Assembly: GCA_002342205.1 (NCBI GenBank)
Contig: DDPN01000116.1
Coordinates: 12,110 to 28,132 of the forward strand
Source of the DNA: Chitinophagaceae bacterium UBA2467
GTDB taxonomy: Bacteria > Bacteroidota > Bacteroidia > Chitinophagales > Chitinophagaceae
Direction of reading: 5' to 3'
Length of the DNA: 16,023 bases
Below are positions 7,702-13,899 of this stretch, piece by piece. Made by a program: the position numbers and the translations under genes. The notes beneath the pieces were generated by a model. It made no database searches. It was not told where the DNA came from and saw only the letters and a list, made by a program, of their open reading frames with translations. Within the stretch, counting starts at the first letter, position 1. Each line of letters starts with the position of its first letter.

Positions 7702-8579
7702 TAAATAGATTCAGAGAAGGTGGTTAAAAAAAGCTGAATCAAACGATCAATCTGCGCAGCGGCATTTTTGCTGAATTCTTGTACTACACGATTTGCTACA
7801 ATTACATTCAGTGCAAGACAGTGGTGTCCCATTAATCGACCTAGTCCGTATATGGCAGCTGTTTCCATTTCAAAATTAGAAATACGGTGCGCTCCAAATC
7901 GAAAACTGGTTAGTCGATTAACGAGGTCCGGATTTTGTAGGCCAAGCCGCAATACTCTTCCTTGGGGTCCATAAAAACCTGGACAGGTGACCGTAATGCC
8001 TTGGTGAAAAGGGCTCACAAAATGTTTTAATAAACTCGGTGCAGCGCTGCTTATATAGGGAAGTCCCGTTTGATTTTGTATTTGTGTTTGCGTTAAGAAT
8101 GACTGAATAAGTAGTGATTCTTCTTCGTTTTGTTGTAATCTGTAAAAATGCAGAAGGTTGTCAATGCCCAAACCATGTGTAGAAGCCACAAAACTATCAA
8201 CAGGAATATCTGCTTGAAGTGAACCTGAAGTGCCTAGTCTGATAATGTTTAAAGATTGAAGCTGTTGCTTGGGTTGACGCGTTTGCAGATCAATATTTGC
8301 CAGGGCATCCAATTCGTTTAAAACAATGTCGATATTATCTGGACCAATCCCAGAGGAAAGGACAGAGATTCTCTTATTTCCAATCCATCCGGTGTGAGTA
8401 ATGAATTCGCGATGTTGTCTGCTCACTTCAATTGTATCAAAGTACTTGCTGACTTCCTTAACTCGACCAGGGTCTCCCACGGTCACTATGGTTGATGCGA
8501 TTTCTTCTGGTCGTAGATCAAGGTGGTATACTGCACCCCTGTCATTCAGAATAAGCTCAGATGAGGCGATTGGATTCAT
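7701..8579 (-). CDS. Nucleoside phosphorylase, uridine phosphorylase-like
   Basis: This 292-residue NP-I family enzyme splits a nucleoside with phosphate into base and ribose-1-phosphate (salvage). GDPGR (35-39), HREF (56-59), RLGTSGS (114-120) and NFEMETAAIYGLG (235-247) match the phosphate-binding, ribose-binding and EMET motifs of the family. FYGPQGR (202-208) aligns with the FYPGQER loop of E. coli Udp, so Gln206 and Arg208 stand where Udp recognises uracil, favouring a pyrimidine nucleoside. It is about 40 residues longer than Udp, partly through a Gln-rich insert near 99-110. It is the first gene of the coupled operon with dapF and Nudix. A TATTTTTG promoter element lies just upstream, giving a very short leader. 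A purine substrate is not excluded. Confidence 0.9.
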   Translation of the reverse strand: MNPIASSELILNDRGAVYHLDLRPEEIASTIVTVGDPGRVKEVSKYFDTIEVSRQHREFITHTGWIGNKRISVLSSGIGPDNIDIVLNELDALANIDLQTRQPKQQLQSLNIIRLGTSGSLQADIPVDSFVASTHGLGIDNLLHFYRLQQNEEESLLIQSFLTQTQIQNQTGLPYISSAAPSLLKHFVSPFHQGITVTCPGFYGPQGRVLRLGLQNPDLVNRLTSFRFGAHRISNFEMETAAIYGLGRLMGHHCLALNVIVANRVVQEFSKNAAAQIDRLIQLFLTTFSESI

Positions 8580-8586
8580 AAGGTTT

Positions 8587-8594
8587 CAAAAATA
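8587..8594 (-). promoter_or_regulatory. Candidate -7 element for the nucleoside phosphorylase-dapF-Nudix operon
   Basis: Read on the minus strand, this is TATTTTTG, an exact match to the Bacteroidota -7 consensus TAnnTTTG. It ends 7 bases before the ATG, so the transcript would be leaderless or nearly so. No good TTTG -33 element lies 19-21 bases upstream, and a single 8-mer can occur by chance. Confidence 0.33.
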
Positions 8595-8599
8595 CTGCT

Positions 8600-8607
8600 T
8601 ATTTTCG
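8600..8607 (+). promoter_or_regulatory. Candidate -7 element for tRNA-Cys
   Basis: TATTTTCG differs from TAnnTTTG at one base and sits 14 bases ahead of the mature tRNA 5' end, a sensible distance for a tRNA promoter. No convincing -33 element was found. It lies almost back to back with the opposite-strand -7 candidate. Confidence 0.25.
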
Positions 8608-8621
8608 CAGTCCCTTTATTG

Positions 8622-8695
8622 GGTCCTGTGGCCGAGTGGCTAGGCTGAGCTCTGCAAAAGCTCCTACAGCGGTTCGAATCCGCTCGGGACCTCCA
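8622..8695 (+). tRNA. tRNA-Cys (anticodon GCA)
   Basis: The sequence folds into a full cloverleaf. The acceptor stem is GGTCCTG with CGGGACC (one G-T pair). The D arm is closed by GCC/GGC. The anticodon arm is GAGCT-CTGCAAA-AGCTC with anticodon GCA, followed by a four-base variable loop and a T arm AGCGG-TTCGAAT-CCGCT. The discriminator base is T (U73), as expected for tRNA-Cys, and the CCA end is encoded (8693-8695). A strong hairpin terminator begins two bases after the CCA. It reads UGC and UGU codons. Confidence 0.97.
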
Positions 8696-8696
8696 A

Positions 8697-8718
8697 AAAC
8701 CCCGCACAAGCGGGGTTT
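8697..8718 (+). terminator. Hairpin terminator after tRNA-Cys
   Basis: AAACCCCGC (8697-8705) and GCGGGGTTT (8710-8718) form a perfect nine-pair stem with an ACAA tetraloop, followed by a T-rich tail (CTTGTTT). The position just after the CCA end makes an intrinsic terminator for the tRNA transcript very likely. Confidence 0.88.
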
Positions 8719-8722
8719 CTTG

Positions 8723-8753
8723 TTTAAGTGGAGCTTATTGTCTCTTAAATTTG
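8723..8753 (+). promoter_or_regulatory. Candidate promoter for the small membrane protein-FKBP-serine ammonia-lyase group
   Basis: TTTA (8723-8726; one mismatch to TTTG), a 19-base spacer and an exact TAnnTTTG match, TAAATTTG (8746-8753), form a plausible Bacteroidota promoter immediately downstream of the tRNA terminator. The -7 element ends only 7 bases before the ATG at 8761, so the mRNA would be leaderless or have only a few leader bases. Confidence 0.42.
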
Positions 8754-8760
8754 TAGCCGG

Positions 8761-9069
8761 ATGTCAGCGAAAGAAGAAAAGGAGTTTTTGCAATATTGGG
8801 AGCAAAACCGAGTGACCAAAAAAAAATGGATTCGCCACTTATCTGTTGGCTTACCCCTGGGGGTTACGTTGGTATTGACCAGTTTTGTAAATCTATTTTC
8901 AGGATGGTATGGTAGAGCGCAAATGGTCTTTTCTAGGGAGAGTACTTCTTTAGTGCTTGTACTTCTTGTCGCAGCAATTTCAATCGTACTTTTCGTCATC
9001 ATTTTTTCTGCTCGTCACCGGTGGGAAATGAATGAGCAACGCTACCAGGAATTAAAACAAAAAGAATAG
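8761..9069 (+). CDS. Small two-helix membrane protein of unknown function
   Basis: This 102-residue protein is not one I recognise. It has a charged N-terminal part (SAKEEKEFLQYWEQNR), a basic KKKW stretch at 20-23, then two hydrophobic helices at about 28-46 and 63-83, and a charged tail ending ELKQKE. The basic residues before the first helix suggest both termini are cytoplasmic. There is no signal peptidase site and no catalytic motif. It is supported as a real gene by the -7 element just ahead of its ATG, the membrane-protein pattern, and tandem placement 22 bases before the FKBP lipoprotein gene. It could be a helper for a neighbouring envelope protein, but nothing in the sequence shows this. 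Confidence 0.75.
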   Translation: MSAKEEKEFLQYWEQNRVTKKKWIRHLSVGLPLGVTLVLTSFVNLFSGWYGRAQMVFSRESTSLVLVLLVAAISIVLFVIIFSARHRWEMNEQRYQELKQKE

Positions 9070-9091
9070 TTCTTATCATAAATTAAACAGT

Positions 9092-9559
9092 ATGCAAAAA
9101 TTAGTAGTTATTAGTTTTCTTTTTTTAAGTATGGTTTTAGGGATCAGTTGCAACAAGGATACAAGCTGTACGCCAAAAACAGTAGCTAGTGAGGTTGCGA
9201 CCATGCAGAGTTTTGCCACTACAAACGGGCTGACTGTACAAACACATTCTAGTGGGTTACTTTATCAGATTGTAAATCCGGGAAGTGGGTTGACGCCAAC
9301 ATTAACCTCTCGTGTTTCGGTACGTTACACCGGAAAATTAATGAATGGTACCATTTTTGATTCTAATACTGGGGTGCCTGTGCAGTTTTTGTTGAACCAG
9401 GTTATTGCAGGATGGCAGTTAGGCTTGCCGCTCATCAAAAAAGGAGGCACAATTCGTTTAATCATTCCGTCCTCACTGGCCTATGGCTGCAATGCTACTG
9501 GACCTATCCCAGGCGACTCAGTCCTTTATTTTGAAATTGAGCTCGTTGATGTTTTATAA
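9092..9559 (+). CDS. FKBP-type peptidyl-prolyl cis-trans isomerase, lipoprotein
   Basis: This 155-residue protein carries a lipoprotein signal (MQKLVVISFLFLSMVLGISC) with lipidated Cys20, so it is exported and membrane-anchored. A spacer helix follows to about residue 50, then one FKBP domain (about 57-155). Rotamase pocket residues in FKBP12 order are visible: Tyr79, Phe89-Asp90, Phe99, Val104-Ile105, Trp108, Tyr131 and Phe147. The FKBP12 His87 position is not conserved and Glu54 is replaced by Gln103, both common in bacterial homologues. Cys26 and Cys133 might pair in the periplasm. Likely role: accelerating proline isomerisation of envelope proteins. It is 22 bases after the small membrane protein and 11 bases before the serine ammonia-lyase, so probably co-transcribed. 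Confidence 0.93.
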   Translation: MQKLVVISFLFLSMVLGISCNKDTSCTPKTVASEVATMQSFATTNGLTVQTHSSGLLYQIVNPGSGLTPTLTSRVSVRYTGKLMNGTIFDSNTGVPVQFLLNQVIAGWQLGLPLIKKGGTIRLIIPSSLAYGCNATGPIPGDSVLYFEIELVDVL

Positions 9560-9570
9560 ATGAAGTTTTA

Positions 9571-11001
9571 ATGAGTAGCGAAGCAATTTCTGTCTTTGAT
9601 ATTTTTAAAATTGGAATTGGTCCTTCCAGCTCTCATACGTTAGGCCCTTGGAAGGCTGCCTTACGTCTGTTGCAAGAACTTAGAGACAATGATCAATTAC
9701 AAAGTGTTAATTCGGTTCGTGTTTTGTTATATGGCTCGTTAGCAAAAACAGGTAAAGGTCACGGTACTGATATTGCAATTCAGCTGGGGCTTTGTGGAGA
9801 AGATCCAGTAACAATGCCTACTGAACAGATAGGAAATAAATTGGCTGCTATTGCACAACAGCAACGGATTTTATTGTCAGGAACTCATGAAGTTGTTTTC
9901 AATCCGGCGGAGGATATAGAGTTTCTAATCACAGAAACGTTGCCTTTTCATTCAAATGCACTTAGTTTTTTGATTACGCTTTCAAATGGCACCACTTTTT
10001 CACAAACTTATTACTCGGTGGGTGGAGGGTTCGTTGTAAAGGAGGGTGAAGAAAATGCGAAAAATGATAGCGTTGATTTTTCTTTTCCTTTTTCCACTGC
10101 GCAGGAGTTGCAGCAATGGTGTCTTAAAACAGGGCTTTCTATTCCAGAGATCATGATGGAGAATGAAGTGGGTTGGAGACCCGAGAATGAATCATTTGAG
10201 AAAATCATGGCTATCTGGGCAACAATGCATAATTGTATTTATAAAGGTTGTCATACACAGGGTATCTTGCCAGGTGGATTAGAGGTGGTTCGAAGGGCTG
10301 CAGAACTCAATAAGAAATATTTGAAAGGTAAAACCTATGCTAATGCTAACGAGTGGGCACAATTGATTGCACAGGGTGGAAATGACTTTAAGTATATTTT
10401 AGATTGGGTCAGCTGTTTTGCGTTAGCAGTGAATGAAGAAAATGCATCGTTTGGTAGAGTAGTGACCGCACCTACCAATGGAGCAGCTGGTGTTGTGCCT
10501 GCTGTTTTGCAATACTGTCTAATTTTTGGAGATCATAAAGAGGATGACAAGAAAATAAGTTCATTCTTATTGACCGCTGCTGCCATCGGTATCATTTTTA
10601 AAAAAGGAGCAACCTTGTCTGCCGCAATGGGAGGATGTCAAGCAGAAATTGGTGTCTCAGCTGCTATGGCTGCAGCGGGACTTACCGAAGTAATGGGAGG
10701 AACCCAACGACAAGTTTTAATGGCGGCTGAAATTGCTATGGAGCATCATTTGGGATTAACCTGTGACCCCATTGGAGGCCTGGTCCAGGTACCTTGTATT
10801 GAAAGAAATACAATGGGAGCTATCAAAGCGATTACTGCCTCTCAATTGGCGTTGCAGAGTACGCCTGATTTAGCGAAAGTTTCATTGGATGCAGTAATCA
10901 AAACGATGTGGGAGACTGCTCAGGATATGAATCACAAATACAAAGAAACAGCTGATGGGGGTTTAGCTGTTAATGTGCCACTGAGTCTTCCTGAGTGCTA
11001 A
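9571..11001 (+). CDS. sdaA: L-serine ammonia-lyase, single-chain iron-sulfur type
   Basis: This 476-residue cytoplasmic enzyme converts L-serine to pyruvate and ammonia using a [4Fe-4S] cluster. The N-terminal beta domain starts SVFDIFKIGIGPSSSHTLGPWKAA, and the alpha domain holds TAPTNGAAGVVPA, MGGCQAEIGVSAAMAA and LTCDPIGGLVQVPCIERN. Cys356, Cys398 and Cys409 have the same spacing (42 and 11) as the three cluster ligands I recall for the Legionella enzyme. The chain ends in Cys476, matching its 'tail-in-mouth' C-terminal Cys, the fourth ligand. Both domains are fused in one chain, unlike the two-subunit Bacillus form. The last 32 bases, including the tail Cys codon, overlap the convergent mqnE gene. 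It is probably co-transcribed with the FKBP gene 11 bases upstream. Confidence 0.96.
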   Translation: MSSEAISVFDIFKIGIGPSSSHTLGPWKAALRLLQELRDNDQLQSVNSVRVLLYGSLAKTGKGHGTDIAIQLGLCGEDPVTMPTEQIGNKLAAIAQQQRILLSGTHEVVFNPAEDIEFLITETLPFHSNALSFLITLSNGTTFSQTYYSVGGGFVVKEGEENAKNDSVDFSFPFSTAQELQQWCLKTGLSIPEIMMENEVGWRPENESFEKIMAIWATMHNCIYKGCHTQGILPGGLEVVRRAAELNKKYLKGKTYANANEWAQLIAQGGNDFKYILDWVSCFALAVNEENASFGRVVTAPTNGAAGVVPAVLQYCLIFGDHKEDDKKISSFLLTAAAIGIIFKKGATLSAAMGGCQAEIGVSAAMAAAGLTEVMGGTQRQVLMAAEIAMEHHLGLTCDPIGGLVQVPCIERNTMGAIKAITASQLALQSTPDLAKVSLDAVIKTMWETAQDMNHKYKETADGGLAVNVPLSLPEC

Positions 11002-12097
11002 AATCGTTTATTACATTATAAAGCGTATCTCGCTCTACTGGTGATTTTCCAGCTTGACGAATCAGTTGCACCAGTTGTTCTGTTGTTAAAGTTGGATTTT
11101 GCTCCTCTGAACCAGCCATGCTGTAGATTTTTGTAGAGTCATCAATCGTGCCATCAATATCATCTACGCCAAAACTCAATGCTAGTTGTGCATTTTGTCT
11201 TCCTAACATGGGCCAATATGCTTTCAGATGAGGAAAGTTATCCATGTAAATTCTGGCAATCGCATAAAGTCGCATATCCTCAATCAGCGTTGTTTCAGCA
11301 ACAGTATGCATATCATTGTCTTTGTTTCTGAATTTTAGAGGAATGAAAGTATTAAAACCTCCTGTCTGATCTTGCAAATCGCGCAACCTGCGCATATGGT
11401 CAATTCGGTGCTCATATTTTTCAATATGCCCGTATAACATTGTAGCATTAGAAGGAATTCCTAACTCGTGGGCAGTTTTATGAATTGTTAGCCAACCGGC
11501 CGCATCCACCTTGTCTGCACAAATTTGTTCTCTAATTTCTGGATGAAAAATCTCAGCACCACCACCTGGAATTGAATTTAGTCCTGCATCAATTAACTCC
11601 TGCAGTCCTTCTTTTACAGACACATTTGCTTTGCGAAACATGTAGTCATATTCAACTGCAGTAAATGCTTTGATGTGTAACTCCGGGCGATGTGCTTTAA
11701 TTGCGGCAAGAAGTTCTCTGAAAAATTTCAAATTCATTTTTGGGTGTACACCTCCAACTATATGCACTTCAGTTACTGGGATGCCATCATACCGCTTGAC
11801 AAGATGTAACATCTGCTCAATACTCAATTCCCAACCTTCTTCACGGTTGGCATATAATCTGCTGTAAGAACAAAATTGGCAACTGAAAACGCAAACGTTC
11901 GTAGGCTCGATATGAAAATTTCTATTGAAAAAAACCTTATCACCATGAAGTCGTTCTTTGATCTGATTCGCTAAACTTCCCACGAATCCAATACTGCCTT
12001 TTTCAAATAAAAGCAAACAGTCTTGATCGGTGATTCTGTCTCCGTTCTCTACTTTTTGAGCAATACTTTTGAGTTCTGGGGAAAGGGTGTGATTCAT
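10970..12097 (-). CDS. mqnE: Aminofutalosine synthase, radical SAM enzyme of menaquinone synthesis
   Basis: This 375-residue radical SAM enzyme joins the adenosyl radical to 3-[(1-carboxyvinyl)oxy]benzoate, forming aminodeoxyfutalosine in the futalosine route to menaquinone. Cluster-binding Cys69, Cys73 and Cys76 lie in NVCVFSCQFCSY. The following SRLYANREEGWELS, VHIVGGVHPK, AFTAVEYDYM and IPGGGAEIFHPEIR segments are characteristic of MqnE rather than MqnC. Length is normal. The C-terminus overlaps the convergent serine ammonia-lyase gene by 32 bases. A TACCTTTG -7 element with a TTGG -33 element precedes the ATG by about 30 bases. No other mqn gene is in the window; these genes are often scattered in Bacteroidota. 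Mistaken identity with MqnC is the main alternative and is unlikely. Confidence 0.94.
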   Translation of the reverse strand: MNHTLSPELKSIAQKVENGDRITDQDCLLLFEKGSIGFVGSLANQIKERLHGDKVFFNRNFHIEPTNVCVFSCQFCSYSRLYANREEGWELSIEQMLHLVKRYDGIPVTEVHIVGGVHPKMNLKFFRELLAAIKAHRPELHIKAFTAVEYDYMFRKANVSVKEGLQELIDAGLNSIPGGGAEIFHPEIREQICADKVDAAGWLTIHKTAHELGIPSNATMLYGHIEKYEHRIDHMRRLRDLQDQTGGFNTFIPLKFRNKDNDMHTVAETTLIEDMRLYAIARIYMDNFPHLKAYWPMLGRQNAQLALSFGVDDIDGTIDDSTKIYSMAGSEEQNPTLTTEQLVQLIRQAGKSPVERDTLYNVINDFSTQEDSVAH

Positions 12098-12118
12098 ACT
12101 AAAACATTAAGCACAATG

Positions 12119-12132
12119 ACCTTTGCAAAGGT
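12119..12132. promoter_or_regulatory. 14-base perfect palindrome in the mqnE/nucleoside-transporter divergent gap
   Basis: ACCTTTGCAAAGGT is a perfect palindrome centred between 12125 and 12126. It covers the probable mqnE -7 element and start region. Half of it is explained by the TACCTTTG promoter element; the mirrored half is not. It could be an operator acting on mqnE, on the transporter, or on both. About one such 14-mer is expected by chance in a window of this size, so only its location makes it suggestive. Confidence 0.3.
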
Positions 12133-12158
12133 ATTAATTCCTTAACTTCCCCATCCAA
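12126..12158 (-). promoter_or_regulatory. Candidate mqnE promoter
   Basis: On the minus strand, TTGG (12155-12158), a 21-base spacer and TACCTTTG (12126-12133, an exact TAnnTTTG match) form a Bacteroidota-type promoter. Transcription would start near 12119, giving a leader of about 20 bases before the mqnE ATG. Confidence 0.42.
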
Positions 12159-12178
12159 TAACCTAAAGAAACAACCGT

Positions 12179-13426
12179 ATGAGCACAAGAGCGCGGCTTA
12201 CCATTCTAAGCTTCATGGAATTTTTTATTTGGGGTTCCTGGCTAATTACAATCGGAGCCTATTGGTTTCAGAATCGACAGTGGAGTGGGGCAGAGTTCGG
12301 CGCCATTTTTTCAACCATGGGTCTTTCAGCAATATTTATGCCGGCCATAACCGGAGTAATAGCAGATCGGTTTATCAATGCAGAACGGCTGCTTGGAATT
12401 TGTCATTTACTCGGGGCTGCTGTTTTACTTTTTTTACCTGAGGTAAATGATCCAAGCACATTTTTTTGGGTCATTTTACTCTATATGCTTTTTTACATGC
12501 CCACCATTTCGTTAGCCAATACTGTTTCATATACTGTATTAGTGGGTGCTGGTAAAAGTATCGTAACAGATTTTCCACCCATACGGGTTTGGGGAACAAT
12601 TGGTTTTATTGTTGCCATGTGGATTGTGAGTTTGCTAAGAATTGAAACCTCTGCTCTACAGTTTTATGTTGCAGCGGCTGCCTCTGTAGGTCTAGGGGTG
12701 TATGCTTTTACCTTACCTGCTTGCCCACCGCGCGCGGAAGTAAAGAAATCTGATTCTTTTGTCTCCCTTTTTGGACTACAGGCATTCTCATTGTTCAAAG
12801 ATGTTAAGATGGCACTATTTTTCATTTTTGCGATGCTGTTAGGGGCAGCACTGCAATTGACCAATGCGTATGGAGATACATTTTTGCACGACTTTGATAA
12901 AATAGAGATGTATCAACAAAGCATTGCTGTTCAATATCCGGCTATTATCATGTCTATATCACAGATGTCAGAAACATTATTTATTCTCGCAATTCCCTTT
13001 TTCTTAAAACGATTTGGTATAAAAAGAGTGATGTTGATTAGTATGATTGCTTGGGTTTTTCGATTTGGGTTGTTTGCATACGGAAATCCCGGAGAGGGTC
13101 TATGGATGATTGTCCTTTCGTGTATCGTTTACGGAATGGCGTTTGACTTTTTTAATATTTCAGGATCCTTGTTTGTCGACACGCAAGTAAAAGAATCGAT
13201 CAGAGCCTCTGCTCAGGGAATATTTATGATGATGAGTAATGGGTTTGGTGCCTGGCTAGGAAGTACCATAAGCGGCCTAGTCATTCAAAATTATTTTACT
13301 AATCCTGATCAGTCAATGAACTGGAAGGAAATTTGGCTATCATTTGCGGGATATTCCTTAGTGGTAGCTCTTTTGTTCGCTGTGTTGTTTAGACATCGCC
13401 ATGAACCTACTGCTAAAGCCAGCTAA
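12179..13426 (+). CDS. NupG-type nucleoside:H+ symporter (MFS)
   Basis: This 415-residue, 12-helix permease matches the length of E. coli NupG and XapB (about 418) and shows their features. These are MEFFIWGSWLITIGAYWF (13-30), the loop GVIADRFINAERLL (59-72) with a motif-A-like D-R, a long cytoplasmic loop near 185-205, and YGMAFDFFNISGSLFVD (about 320-336), the most recognisable NHS-family segment. It should import nucleosides with protons across the cytoplasmic membrane. It diverges from mqnE across 81 bases and ends before a bidirectional terminator. A nucleoside importer fits the uridine-phosphorylase-like gene elsewhere in the window, although they are not in one operon. Substrate range cannot be read from sequence. 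Confidence 0.9.
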   Translation: MSTRARLTILSFMEFFIWGSWLITIGAYWFQNRQWSGAEFGAIFSTMGLSAIFMPAITGVIADRFINAERLLGICHLLGAAVLLFLPEVNDPSTFFWVILLYMLFYMPTISLANTVSYTVLVGAGKSIVTDFPPIRVWGTIGFIVAMWIVSLLRIETSALQFYVAAAASVGLGVYAFTLPACPPRAEVKKSDSFVSLFGLQAFSLFKDVKMALFFIFAMLLGAALQLTNAYGDTFLHDFDKIEMYQQSIAVQYPAIIMSISQMSETLFILAIPFFLKRFGIKRVMLISMIAWVFRFGLFAYGNPGEGLWMIVLSCIVYGMAFDFFNISGSLFVDTQVKESIRASAQGIFMMMSNGFGAWLGSTISGLVIQNYFTNPDQSMNWKEIWLSFAGYSLVVALLFAVLFRHRHEPTAKAS

Positions 13427-13440
13427 TTCATATCGAAACG

Positions 13441-13475
13441 AAAAAAGCCGCTCTTCTAATGGGAGCGGCTTTTTT
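13441..13475. terminator. Bidirectional terminator between the nucleoside symporter and trxA
   Basis: AAAAAAGCCGCTC (13441-13453) and GAGCGGCTTTTTT (13463-13475) form a perfect 13-pair arm, with seven mainly GC pairs flanked by A6/T6. The stem therefore has a T run after it on both strands. It lies 15 bases after the symporter stop and 19 bases after the trxA stop, so it can end both convergent transcripts. Confidence 0.93.
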
Positions 13476-13493
13476 ATAGGGATGATTTTAGCT

Positions 13494-13811
13494 TTAAGCG
13501 TGAGATTCAATTTTGCGAACAAAATTTGCCTTTGGTTGCGCACCTACTAATTTATCAACTACTTGGCCGTTCTTGATGAAAAGAATAGCAGGGATGGAAG
13601 TGATTCCATAGTTCATCGATACTTCAGGGTTATGGTCTACATTGAGCTTCCCAATATTTACTTTTCCCTCATATTCTTTTGCTAGCTCTTCGATAACTGG
13701 TCCTATCGCTCGGCATGGACCACACCATTCTGCCCAAAAGTCCACAACAGTTAATTTATCAGAATCTAATACGTCTGATTTGAAGTTTGCGTCGGTAAAT
13801 TCTTTAGCCAT
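13494..13811 (-). CDS. trxA: Thioredoxin
   Basis: This 105-residue single-domain thioredoxin is a cytoplasmic thiol-disulfide reductant. The active site WCGPC has Cys30 and Cys33 within VVDFWAEWCGPCRAIGP. The cis-proline is Pro74 in SIPAI, with Ala rather than the usual Thr after it, and the C-terminal KNGQVVDKLVGAQPK turn is typical. There is no signal peptide. It lies 88 bases downstream of dnaE on the same strand. Its own -7 element candidate (TAAATTTG) is at 13837-13844, so it may be transcribed independently. The bidirectional terminator follows the stop. Confidence 0.97.
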   Translation of the reverse strand: MAKEFTDANFKSDVLDSDKLTVVDFWAEWCGPCRAIGPVIEELAKEYEGKVNIGKLNVDHNPEVSMNYGITSIPAILFIKNGQVVDKLVGAQPKANFVRKIESHA

Positions 13812-13836
13812 TATTTATTGTTTAAAAAGTGAAGGG

Positions 13837-13844
13837 CAAATTTA
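13837..13844 (-). promoter_or_regulatory. Candidate -7 element for trxA
   Basis: On the minus strand this reads TAAATTTG, an exact TAnnTTTG match, 25 bases before the trxA ATG in the dnaE-trxA gap. Transcription would start near 13830, giving a leader of about 20 bases. No clear TTTG -33 element sits 19-21 bases upstream. Confidence 0.35.
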
Positions 13845-13899
13845 AGTCCACATCTTTGGAAGTAGACCTATTGGCATTCATTGTGTAAAAGTTGTCAGC

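Noticed and set aside
13812..13899. Searched for a dnaE terminator between dnaE and trxA
   Set aside because: No stable hairpin with a T tail was visible; dnaE transcripts may read into trxA.
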